DNA of 64,000 nt. It comes from Oscillospiraceae bacterium (GTDB lineage: Bacteria > Bacillota > Clostridia > Oscillospirales > Oscillospiraceae). Positions 50,212-56,381 of this stretch are shown here, in pieces. The number at the start of each line of letters is the position of its first letter. Within the stretch, counting starts at the first letter, position 1. The translations under genes were made by a program, and so were the position numbers. Where the stretch lies: assembly GCA_015068455.1 (NCBI GenBank), contig SVKO01000001.1:407170-471169 (forward strand). The letters are read 5' to 3'. The notes beneath the pieces were generated by a model. That model was not told the origin of the DNA. It saw nothing but the letters and a program-made list of their open reading frames with translations, and did not search any database.

Positions 50212-51093
50212 ATGATCGAGACCTATCTGCTGGAACAGTTCGCGGCGTTTGCAAGGTGCGGGACCCTGCTGAAAGCATCGGAGGAGCTGCACATCACGCA
50301 GCCGACTCTTTCCCGCTCCATGAAGAAGCTGGAGGATGAACTGGGCGTATCGATCTTTCACCGGGAAAACAGCAAGATCTCCCTGAATGAGACCGGCAAG
50401 GTTGCAGCCGAATATGCGGAGAAAGCCCTGCAGGCAAACCAGGATCTGATCGACCATGTGCTGGCACATGACCGGAGCCTCAGGACCGTCAGTATCGGGT
50501 CGAGCTCCCCGTTCCCGATCAACGAACTGATGCCCGCTTTGCAGGAATACCTCTCCGAGAAAACGATCCTGACGGAGCTGGTCGATACGGACGAACATCT
50601 GCTGACGGGGCTGAAGAACCGAAGGTATGACCTTATCATCCTGCATTCCCTTCCGGAAGATAAAGCTCTTTACTGCCAGCGCTACATGGACGAGCAGATC
50701 TATCTGACCGTGGACGAGAACCACCCCTTTGCACAGAAGAAAAGCATCTCTTTCGCAGAGATGCGAGGGATGCGTATTCTGGTTTCCGGAAGGATCGGCT
50801 TCTGGATGGACATCTGTAAAAAGCATCTTTCCGTCTCCGACCTGCTTGTTCAGACCAGTCCGGAGGCGTTGGGGGAACTGATAGAAGCATCGACCCTCCC
50901 ATTTTTCAACTCTGACCGCATGATTGAGATGGGCTATCAGACACCTGGAAGGGTGTCTGTCCCGATCGGTGACGAAGACGCCCATGCTTCCTACTGGGTT
51001 GTTTGCAGAACCTCTGACCAGCAGAAGTATCGCTCTATCTTTAATGCCGTCCGCAGTTATGCGCTGCAGCATGATAAAAGCCGAATTCCTTAA
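50212..51093 (+). CDS. LysR-family transcriptional regulator
   Basis: A 293-residue LysR regulator: winged helix at residues 1-60 (ASEELHITQPTLSRSMKKLE), then a LysR substrate-binding domain. The start is ATG 50212 behind AAGGAGGG; a longer open frame upstream runs antisense to the aldo/keto reductase gene. Divergent placement argues that it controls the flavodoxin operon. Confidence 0.92.
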   Translation: MIETYLLEQFAAFARCGTLLKASEELHITQPTLSRSMKKLEDELGVSIFHRENSKISLNETGKVAAEYAEKALQANQDLIDHVLAHDRSLRTVSIGSSSPFPINELMPALQEYLSEKTILTELVDTDEHLLTGLKNRRYDLIILHSLPEDKALYCQRYMDEQIYLTVDENHPFAQKKSISFAEMRGMRILVSGRIGFWMDICKKHLSVSDLLVQTSPEALGELIEASTLPFFNSDRMIEMGYQTPGRVSVPIGDEDAHASYWVVCRTSDQQKYRSIFNAVRSYALQHDKSRIP

Positions 51094-51104
51094 CAGTATT
51101 ACCA

Positions 51105-51188
51105 TTACCTGTTTTGGCGTTTGTTGGCACCAATCACCCTGGCTAGAGACTGGGCCACACTGGGCTTCTCGGCAATAACAAGTTTCAT
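51105..51188 (-). pseudogene. topB: topB (DNA topoisomerase III) N-terminal remnant
   Basis: On the minus strand ATG 51188 with GGAGG 9 nt upstream opens a frame reading MKLVIAEKPSVAQSLARVIG and seven more residues before a stop at 51105. This is the conserved N-terminus of bacterial topoisomerase III, followed immediately by unrelated sequence. The remaining ~650 residues are absent from the window. topB genes are standard cargo of integrative conjugative elements, so this is probably a deletion scar. Confidence 0.8.
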
Positions 51189-51225
51189 TTCGTGCATCCT
51201 CCTTTTTCTGAAAATGGGTAAAAAA

Positions 51226-51256
51226 TAGCGCCAGGGACTATTGGTCCTTGGCGCTA
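51226..51256 (-). terminator. intrinsic terminator of the Fe-S/DUF2249/DUF1858 operon
   Basis: TAGCGCCAGGGA (51226-51237) and TCCTTGGCGCTA (51245-51256) form a stem with one mismatch, followed on the minus strand by six T residues. Confidence 0.85.
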
Positions 51257-51316
51257 TGTACGTTCAGTTTATGGAGAAAATCCCACTACTGTATCTTTCT
51301 TGAGTTCATCATCTTA

Positions 51317-51535
51317 TTAGTGGGTTTCAATCAGCTTGCTGATCTTTCCGATAATTACATCCGTATCCATTCCGGATCTTTTACTCATCTCAGCGATGGT
51401 CGCTTTGCCCATCATGATCTTGCCCATCGGCGTATTCAGCATTCTGAACTTATCATTCACATTGGACAGTTCTTCCTTCAGCCAGGGATACTGGCCAAGC
51501 AGATTGGACAGCCTCGTTTCTTCTGTGATATCCAT
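51317..51535 (-). CDS. DUF1858 domain protein
   Basis: A 72-residue protein with the DUF1858 pattern: DITEETRLSNLLGQYPWLKEEL, then NTPMGKIMMGKATIAEMSKRSGMD. Such domains occur beside hybrid-cluster proteins and nitrosative-stress genes; the biochemical role is unknown. ATG 51535 has GAGG 6 nt upstream. It is the last gene of the operon from 52947. Confidence 0.82.
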   Translation of the reverse strand: MDITEETRLSNLLGQYPWLKEELSNVNDKFRMLNTPMGKIMMGKATIAEMSKRSGMDTDVIIGKISKLIETH

Positions 51536-51543
51536 ACCGCACC

Positions 51544-52218
51544 TCACACTTTCACGTCCGGATTCTTTTCACCGAACTTCTCTTTGAGCGTTTCGCAGAT
51601 TTCACTGCGTTCCTTGCCTTGCTTTTCCATGTTCTTGATGGTCTTGTAGGCGGCAAACAGTGTGGACGGACCGATCTCAGAGCTGAAATAACCGATACCC
51701 TGGTTCCAGGCCAGCAGTTCGAATACGTCATCCAGCGCTGCGCTGTCTAGGCCGTGGATGTAAGCCTTCACAAGCTCTCTTGTCGCCTGACGCATCCGCC
51801 CGGCACCGACTGCATTGGTCAAAGAAAGCAGCAACCGGATCTCATAGGGCAGATGACGGTTTTCATCATTCCATGTCAGATCCCAGAAGTTTACGGCGAT
51901 ATTGCCAAGTTTCTCATCTATCAGAGGCATGTTGGTCAGCGCTGCCGGACGCATCGGGATATCTTTTTCTTCCTGCTTCACTTCCGTGCGATAAAAGTAT
52001 GCGTGGAACTCTGCAACGCCCTTCTGCTCGGTGAAATGCTCATAGCCGAGGCCTTCCATCACTTCATACAGGGGAATAGGATCAAAGTTCTGGATGATCT
52101 CCAGCCCATTTCCGGCAGGCAACTGCATCGCCTGCTTCTTGATTCCTTGAAAGAAATTTCCCTGAATGCCTCTTACGTCGATCTGCCTGAAAGAACCTAT
52201 CTTATCTTTCCACTCCAT
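51544..52218 (-). CDS. DUF2249 plus CMD-like domain protein
   Basis: A 224-residue two-domain protein. The N-terminal DUF2249 domain (about 10-80) has IDVRGIQGNFFQGIKK and LEIIQNFDPIPLYEVM. The C-terminal part (about 100-205) resembles the carboxymuconolactone decarboxylase/AhpD helical fold but has no CxxC. DUF2249 proteins often accompany DUF1858 and Fe-S proteins in anaerobic stress operons. It lies 12 nt after the Fe-S protein gene. Confidence 0.78.
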   Translation of the reverse strand: MEWKDKIGSFRQIDVRGIQGNFFQGIKKQAMQLPAGNGLEIIQNFDPIPLYEVMEGLGYEHFTEQKGVAEFHAYFYRTEVKQEEKDIPMRPAALTNMPLIDEKLGNIAVNFWDLTWNDENRHLPYEIRLLLSLTNAVGAGRMRQATRELVKAYIHGLDSAALDDVFELLAWNQGIGYFSSEIGPSTLFAAYKTIKNMEKQGKERSEICETLKEKFGEKNPDVKV

Positions 52219-52230
52219 GATGAGTCCTCC

Positions 52231-52947
52231 TTAATCTAAGATATTCCCGTCGCGGGAGATCGTAACGACCTGCCACGGGATGAATTTACCGCTTGTCTTA
52301 AGTGCGTTTTCCGTTGCTCTCTGGAGACCGCCGCAGCAGGGAACCTCCATTCGGATGATGGTCACGCTCTTGATATCGTTATTGCGGATGATCTCCGTCA
52401 GCTTGTCTGTGTAGTCTACTGCATCCAGCTTCGGGCAGCCGATGATGGTGACCTTGCCGCGCATGAAATCCTCATGCATGTTCGCATAGGCGTAAGCTGT
52501 GCAATCCGCAGCGATCAACAGCTTTGCTCCGTCAAAGAAGGGAGCCTGTGTCGGCATCAGCTTGATCTGGCAAGGCCACTGAGCTAATCTTGAAACCGGC
52601 TTTCCGGTGATTACCGGAGTGTTATCAGCCTCATTCTGTGCGAACTGCATCATTCTTGATCCGGGGCAGCCACCCTCATGATGTTCATGGATCTTTTCGT
52701 TCATCGTCTTTTTCTCCTTCGATGCTTTTACTGCTGTTTCATCGTATTCCGGGGCTTCACGCTCTTCAAAAGTGATCGCACCAGTCGGACATCCCGGCAG
52801 GCAGTCACCGAAGCCATCACAGAAGTTCTCCCGCATGAGTTTCGCCTTGCCATCAACAATGTCAATAGCTCCTTCATGGCAGGCCTCTGCACAGAGCCCA
52901 CAGCCGTTGCATTTTTCTTCGTCTATATGGATGATCTTACGGATCAT
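52231..52947 (-). CDS. ferredoxin-domain iron-sulfur protein
   Basis: A 238-residue protein. An N-terminal ferredoxin-like domain carries one full 4Fe-4S motif, CNGCGLCAEAC (13-23), and an irregular second one, CDGFGDCLPGCP near 43-54. A C-terminal unknown domain (about 90-238) contains GCP, CTAYAYA and EVPCCGGL cysteine motifs. It may accept electrons and reduce a partner encoded in the operon. ATG 52947 has GGAGG 8 nt upstream. Confidence 0.85.
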   Translation of the reverse strand: MIRKIIHIDEEKCNGCGLCAEACHEGAIDIVDGKAKLMRENFCDGFGDCLPGCPTGAITFEEREAPEYDETAVKASKEKKTMNEKIHEHHEGGCPGSRMMQFAQNEADNTPVITGKPVSRLAQWPCQIKLMPTQAPFFDGAKLLIAADCTAYAYANMHEDFMRGKVTIIGCPKLDAVDYTDKLTEIIRNNDIKSVTIIRMEVPCCGGLQRATENALKTSGKFIPWQVVTISRDGNILD

Positions 52948-52978
52948 TTTGGAATCCTCCTTCTCTTGTTCTGGCATC

Positions 52979-53047
52979 AGTATACACAAAGATTTTGAGG
53001 AATTCTGTATCCCGAGATACACAAATAAATCTTTTTTGGTGTATAAT
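52979..53047. promoter_or_regulatory. divergent promoters around a Crp/Fnr-type dyad
   Basis: The perfect dyad TGTATC-CCGA-GATACA spans 53006-53021. On the minus strand the -10 is TATACT (52984-52979); on the plus strand it is TATAAT (53042-53047). The dyad centre is about 41 bp from each inferred transcription start, which is the class II activator position. Neither promoter has a good -35. Confidence 0.75.
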
Positions 53048-53079
53048 AGGACTAAAGACCCTTAAGGGGGAGGTTCGTT

Positions 53080-53757
53080 ATGGACTATACTGTACTGGAA
53101 AACAGCACGCTGTTTCGGGGAGTACCGGCAAAAGACCTCCGGGCATATCTGGAGGAGACGCCTCATCACATTCAGTGTTACGATAAAGAAGAAACGATCT
53201 TTCATCTGATGGATCCGGCATTCAGGATCGCCGTCATCCTGGAGGGCCGCGTGGAAGCTCAGAAGTCTTTCCCGAACGGAAGCCAGGTGAATGTTTCGGT
53301 CCGTATCCCGGGTGAATTGATTGGTCCTGCCGCCGTCTTCTCAAAGGGCGGACATTATCCCTGTGATATCGTCGCGTTGGAGCCGACGACCCTGATGATG
53401 TTCCAAAAGGAAGCTCTTCTGTCCCTGATGCAGAAGGATGTACGGATCCTGCAGAACTTCACGACAGAGATCGCTTCCGCAACCTATATGCTTCAGCAGA
53501 GGCTTGAACTTTTGTCCTACAATGGGATCGCCCAGAAAGCTGCGTTCTGGCTGCTCATGCAGGCAAGGCGATCCGGGAAGGACACGGTGAAACTCCCGGA
53601 TTCCGTTTCCAAGTGGGCAATGCTGATGAACGTATCAAGGCCGTCGCTCCATCGGGAATTGAAAAAGATGGAAGAGGAAGGGATCATTTCCTATTCCCAT
53701 CCGATGATTCGGATTCTTGATCGTAACGCGCTTCAAGACGTATTAAGCCGGTCATAG
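53080..53757 (+). CDS. Crp/Fnr-family transcriptional regulator
   Basis: A 225-residue regulator with an N-terminal cyclic-nucleotide-binding-type beta-roll (about 10-120) and a C-terminal helix-turn-helix (about 165-210, SKWAMLMNVSRPSLHRELKKM). Fnr-type N-terminal cysteine ligands are absent, so it is not a classical oxygen-sensing Fnr; heme or ligand sensing (CooA/HcpR-like) is possible. It is divergent from the Fe-S/DUF2249/DUF1858 operon and shares a dyad with it. Confidence 0.92.
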   Translation: MDYTVLENSTLFRGVPAKDLRAYLEETPHHIQCYDKEETIFHLMDPAFRIAVILEGRVEAQKSFPNGSQVNVSVRIPGELIGPAAVFSKGGHYPCDIVALEPTTLMMFQKEALLSLMQKDVRILQNFTTEIASATYMLQQRLELLSYNGIAQKAAFWLLMQARRSGKDTVKLPDSVSKWAMLMNVSRPSLHRELKKMEEEGIISYSHPMIRILDRNALQDVLSRS

Positions 53758-53840
53758 CACAAAAAGTGCCCGCAAAGCATTACTGTTGTAGGCTTTTGTC
53801 ACTCTCATCATCGTGTACGCAGTTGTGCAATCGGGGTACG

Positions 53841-53876
53841 AAAAAGCCAGGAAACCGTTGTGGTTTTCTGGCTTTT
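53841..53876 (+). terminator. intrinsic terminator after the Crp/Fnr gene
   Basis: AAAAAGCCAGGAAACC pairs with GGTTTTCTGGCTTTT around a short loop, with A- and T-runs on the two sides. It can work in both directions. Confidence 0.8.
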
Positions 53877-53960
53877 CCGGCGCAATATCTCTTCTGGTTG
53901 CGCAATATGGTCATGAGATTTGAGCAAGCACAACACCGTTGCGGAGGAGGGACTTGCCAT

Positions 53961-54010
53961 ATGTCCTCATATGTCGTCATTTGTCTCCATATATCTCCGT
54001 TTGTCCCAAT
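53961..54010. repeat. five degenerate 10-bp direct repeats
   Basis: The units are ATGTCCTCAT, ATGTCGTCAT, TTGTCTCCAT, ATATCTCCGT and TTGTCCCAAT, head to tail. The first two differ at one base. They end directly before leader copy 2. The period of one helical turn is iteron-like, or binding-site-like. Confidence 0.6.
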
Positions 54011-54011
54011 C

Positions 54012-54126
54012 TGGTCAAGCGGTGAATAACGCACTTGAGCAAGCACATTTTCAAAACATTACAAAAACTATGTTTTCAGGCAGAAAGCGCACGGGTTTCT
54101 CCTAAAAAAGCACAAGGAGAAACGAT
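54012..54126 (+). promoter_or_regulatory. conserved leader of the DUF6809-like gene, copy 2, with SD-sequestering hairpin
   Basis: A 115-base leader with about six differences from 41851-41965 and no indel. GTTTCTCCT (54095-54103) and AGGAGAAAC (54115-54123) form the same stem over the ribosome binding site. Confidence 0.65.
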
Positions 54127-54423
54127 ATGAAAAGCTTTATTGAGGAACTCTATTACGGCAATATCGCCCCGCAGAACAGCGGATTCGAGGATGACGAGAG
54201 CGTCCAGCATGAGCTGCGGACAATCAGTGAGATCGAAGACTGGCTGACCGAGCATCTCACCGCCGAGGAAAAGAAACGTTTCCTGGATTTTGCCGACGCC
54301 TGGTCCGCCTTTAACGGCGAGTCCACTCTGGCCGCTTTTTTCGCCGGCTTCCGCCTGGGCGCGCGCTTTACCTATGACGCCTTCGTGTCACAAGCCGGGA
54401 ACTATCAGAAAGACAAGGAATAA
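54127..54423 (+). CDS. DUF6809-like small protein, copy 2
   Basis: A 98-residue paralogue of the protein at 41966, beginning MKSFIEELYYGNIAPQNSGF and identical over most of the first 70 residues, diverging at the C-terminal end (SQAGNYQKDKE). The family assignment is from memory and its function is unknown. It carries the same hairpin-locked ribosome binding site. Confidence 0.75.
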   Translation: MKSFIEELYYGNIAPQNSGFEDDESVQHELRTISEIEDWLTEHLTAEEKKRFLDFADAWSAFNGESTLAAFFAGFRLGARFTYDAFVSQAGNYQKDKE

Positions 54424-54427
54424 TCGC

Positions 54428-54459
54428 TGCCCCTGCCTCGCTTCTACAAGGCAGGGGCA
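54428..54459. terminator. bidirectional hairpin between convergent genes
   Basis: TGCCCCTGCCT (54428-54438) pairs with AGGCAGGGGCA (54449-54459). It lies between the DUF6809-like gene and the minus-strand gene ending at 54463. T-runs are weak. Confidence 0.6.
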
Positions 54460-54462
54460 AAT

Positions 54463-54774
54463 TCATTCGGTATAATAAGCCGCCCAGCCGACGTAGCAGC
54501 CGTCTTCCGGCATTACCAGCACGCCGTCCGCGTGGCCGCGCTGCTGAACCAGAATGCAGCGCCACACCTGACCCTTTGAACAAAGTGCAGCGTGGTCCTC
54601 AATGAATTGTCGGTCGGCAACCATATCCGTGACGAAGTTCTCATAGTCGATCTTTGCCAGCTTCACCGTCTTTACGATCTCATACGGCCGCTCCCTGTCG
54701 ACCGGATGTAGCACGAGCAGATCCTCCAGCCTGCGCGGAGCTCTGACAAAATACGCCCTTCCTCCCATCTCCAT
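54463..54774 (-). CDS. small mobile-element-type protein (DUF6329-like)
   Basis: A 103-residue soluble protein with KLAKIDYENFVTDMVADRQF near 40 and WRCILVQQRGHADGVLVMPE near 70. It resembles DUF6329-type proteins seen on mobile elements of gut Firmicutes; this is from memory. Function is unknown. ATG 54774 follows GGGGGG by 7 nt; ATG 54768 is a second possible start. It is divergent from the ribbon-helix-helix gene across the operator array at 54798-54874. Confidence 0.68.
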   Translation of the reverse strand: MEMGGRAYFVRAPRRLEDLLVLHPVDRERPYEIVKTVKLAKIDYENFVTDMVADRQFIEDHAALCSKGQVWRCILVQQRGHADGVLVMPEDGCYVGWAAYYTE

Positions 54775-54797
54775 ATCCTCACCCCCCAAAATGTTGT

Positions 54798-54874
54798 GTA
54801 CTTAAAATAAGTACATCTGACACATTCTAACATGTACTTGAAATAAACTCAAATTATCTTTTAACAAGTACATG
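54798..54874. promoter_or_regulatory. operator array of AAGTAC boxes between divergent genes
   Basis: GTACTT-AAAAT-AAGTAC (54798-54814) is a perfect 6-bp dyad. CATGTACTTG (54831-54840) and CAAGTACATG (54865-54874) form a perfect 10-bp inverted repeat. Four copies of the AAGTAC half-site thus lie between the two genes and reach to 12 bp before the ATG of the ribbon-helix-helix gene, the likely autoregulator. Confidence 0.75.
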
Positions 54875-54885
54875 GAGGGTATGAT

Positions 54886-55068
54886 ATGGACGCTTTGAAG
54901 AAGGAAAAGGACAAGCATCTCGGGCTGCGCATCGACAGCGAGCTTCACTATAAGCTGCACTATATCTCTCAGTACGAGGGCCGCTCGGCCAACGGCGAAG
55001 TGATCTACCTGATCCGCAAAGCCATTGAGGAATTTGAGAAGGAGCACGGGAAGATCGAGAAGCATTAA
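54886..55068 (+). CDS. ribbon-helix-helix (Arc-like) DNA-binding protein
   Basis: A 60-residue protein with the Arc/MetJ-like pattern LGLRIDSELHYKLHYISQYEGRSANGEVIYLIRKAI broken here into a beta strand (LGLRID), helix A and helix B. It binds DNA as a dimer through the paired beta strands. GGAGGGTATGAT precedes ATG 54886. The AAGTAC array directly upstream is the likely binding site. Confidence 0.85.
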   Translation: MDALKKEKDKHLGLRIDSELHYKLHYISQYEGRSANGEVIYLIRKAIEEFEKEHGKIEKH

Positions 55069-55105
55069 CCTTTGGTATTCGTACCGAATAGTCAAGGATA
55101 ATTCA

Positions 55106-55131
55106 ACGGGCATCCACGCGTGGATGCCCGT
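55106..55131 (+). terminator. perfect palindrome after the ribbon-helix-helix gene
   Basis: ACGGGCATCCACG followed directly by CGTGGATGCCCGT makes a 26-bp perfect palindrome with a weak T-rich tail (TATTCGTTTA). It probably acts as a terminator. Confidence 0.6.
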
Positions 55132-55149
55132 ATTCGTTTATGCGCAGAA

Positions 55150-55188
55150 AATAGTCAAGTACGATTTGCCGAATCGTACTTGACTATT
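55150..55188. repeat. 17-bp perfect inverted repeat
   Basis: AATAGTCAAGTACGATT (55150-55166), the loop TGCCG, and AATCGTACTTGACTATT (55172-55188). Each arm contains an AAGTAC box like those upstream of the ribbon-helix-helix gene. AATAGTCAAG also occurs singly near 55088. On the minus strand TTTTC follows, so it may also terminate the module ending at 55235. Confidence 0.7.
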
Positions 55189-55234
55189 CTTCAGATAATT
55201 GACGCATGGCAAAGGGTGTCGAAAGGTAGAATGA

Positions 55235-55930
55235 TTATTGCTTCGGTTCTATTGTGTCGATTGCCATTATCAGCGCCTCAGCATAACGCTTTGCCGCGAG
55301 CTTGGACACATTCGTATTGATCCCAAAAATCCAGAAGAAGAAAATAAAGAGATCCGCGGTAAAAGCCAAGTAATTCAGAGATGGGATTTCTGGCAATGCG
55401 CCATACTTGCAGATAGAATATCCACCAACAAAAGAAGAACATATTAAGCAAATAATAATACCAATCGGTTTATTTGCTAACAGATTTCTGCAAAAACCAA
55501 AGTTGATATTCTCTTCTTGGACAAGATTGTTCTCTCTAGTGCGGCTCCTTAGGTATCGTACTGCGCTTTCACAGCATACGTGAAATGCTTCGCTTTCTGA
55601 GGGAGTCAAAAACAGCCCATACTGGTCGTCGAGAGAAGCCAGCTTTTTGTAATACCGTTCCTTTGAGATTGCGTCAAACGTTGAATCTTTTATCGACAAC
55701 ATTTCGGCGGAATAATTAACAGAGGATGCTTTCTTACTATTGATTCGCCGCTGCAGAGTCGGCACATAATTGGTAAAGGCCAACAGGACAAACAGCACGA
55801 TAGAGGATGTTGCGAAAGAACGCACCTCTTCGAAAAGAAAAAAGAGCGTGATCGCGATCGGCGCCAGCAGAAGGATGCTGGCGCTTAACCGCGCACGGAT
55901 ATTATAGGCATCAAGTAGTTCTAATTTCAT
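55235..55930 (-). CDS. four-TM membrane protein of unknown function (candidate effector)
   Basis: A 231-residue protein with four hydrophobic helices, at about 16-36, 40-58, 152-174 and 186-206. They flank a helical soluble segment of about 90 residues (60-150). This two-plus-two layout is like the membrane effectors of CBASS-type and related defence systems (SLATT, S-4TM), but I cannot assign a family. It is the last gene of a three-gene operon and is 14 nt from the preceding gene. Confidence 0.72.
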   Translation of the reverse strand: MKLELLDAYNIRARLSASILLLAPIAITLFFLFEEVRSFATSSIVLFVLLAFTNYVPTLQRRINSKKASSVNYSAEMLSIKDSTFDAISKERYYKKLASLDDQYGLFLTPSESEAFHVCCESAVRYLRSRTRENNLVQEENINFGFCRNLLANKPIGIIICLICSSFVGGYSICKYGALPEIPSLNYLAFTADLFIFFFWIFGINTNVSKLAAKRYAEALIMAIDTIEPKQ

Positions 55931-55944
55931 TGGACCCTCCGATA

Positions 55945-56379
55945 TTACAGCCGCTCATAAGCGGTCTGGATTCTCTCCGTTATTGTGCCTGATGAGTTGT
56001 ACAGATCTAGTTCTGCATCTGAGATCTCAAAGTCAAAACCGTATGGCCGGCCGTCGCGCAGGAGGCACAACGGCTTCTTCAAATCCGGGACATAGATTTC
56101 TTTTCTCGCGGCGTATTTCTTGAACGACTGTCCCATACAGCTTGTGATGACAATTGTCTTTTCCGGGATGCTCCTGACCGCACTACGCAAGTAACTCTCA
56201 ACATATCCAGTGTGCCCGGTGATAAATAAAACGTCCGGGCTGCATGTACCAACCGGCGTCAAAGGGATGAAACCTCCTTCCGGTTTACCCGGAAGGAAGT
56301 ACATCCGAAACACATCGAATAGATACCGCTGGCGTGACGGCAGTTCTCTCCGCTGGGTTTCATGTAACAGGTAACGCAT
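55945..56379 (-). CDS. small protein of unknown fold in the MBL/4TM operon
   Basis: A 144-residue soluble protein. Two hydrophobic beta-strand-like segments, PDVLFITGHTGYVE near 48 and KTIVITSCMGQSF near 73, suggest an alpha/beta core. No catalytic motif is obvious beyond a GHTG stretch and Cys residues. I do not recognise a family. It starts 2 nt after the MBL gene and precedes the membrane protein gene by 14 nt, so the three are expressed together. Confidence 0.68.
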   Translation of the reverse strand: MRYLLHETQRRELPSRQRYLFDVFRMYFLPGKPEGGFIPLTPVGTCSPDVLFITGHTGYVESYLRSAVRSIPEKTIVITSCMGQSFKKYAARKEIYVPDLKKPLCLLRDGRPYGFDFEISDAELDLYNSSGTITERIQTAYERL

Positions 56380-56381
56380 GG

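Noticed and set aside
49210-51093. N-terminal extension of the LysR protein
   Set aside because: The extension is antisense to the aldo/keto reductase gene. The LysR fold begins exactly at ATG 50212 behind AAGGAGGG and a promoter.
53961-54010. CRISPR-like array
   Set aside because: The repeats are 10 bp, degenerate and directly joined, with no spacers and no cas genes.
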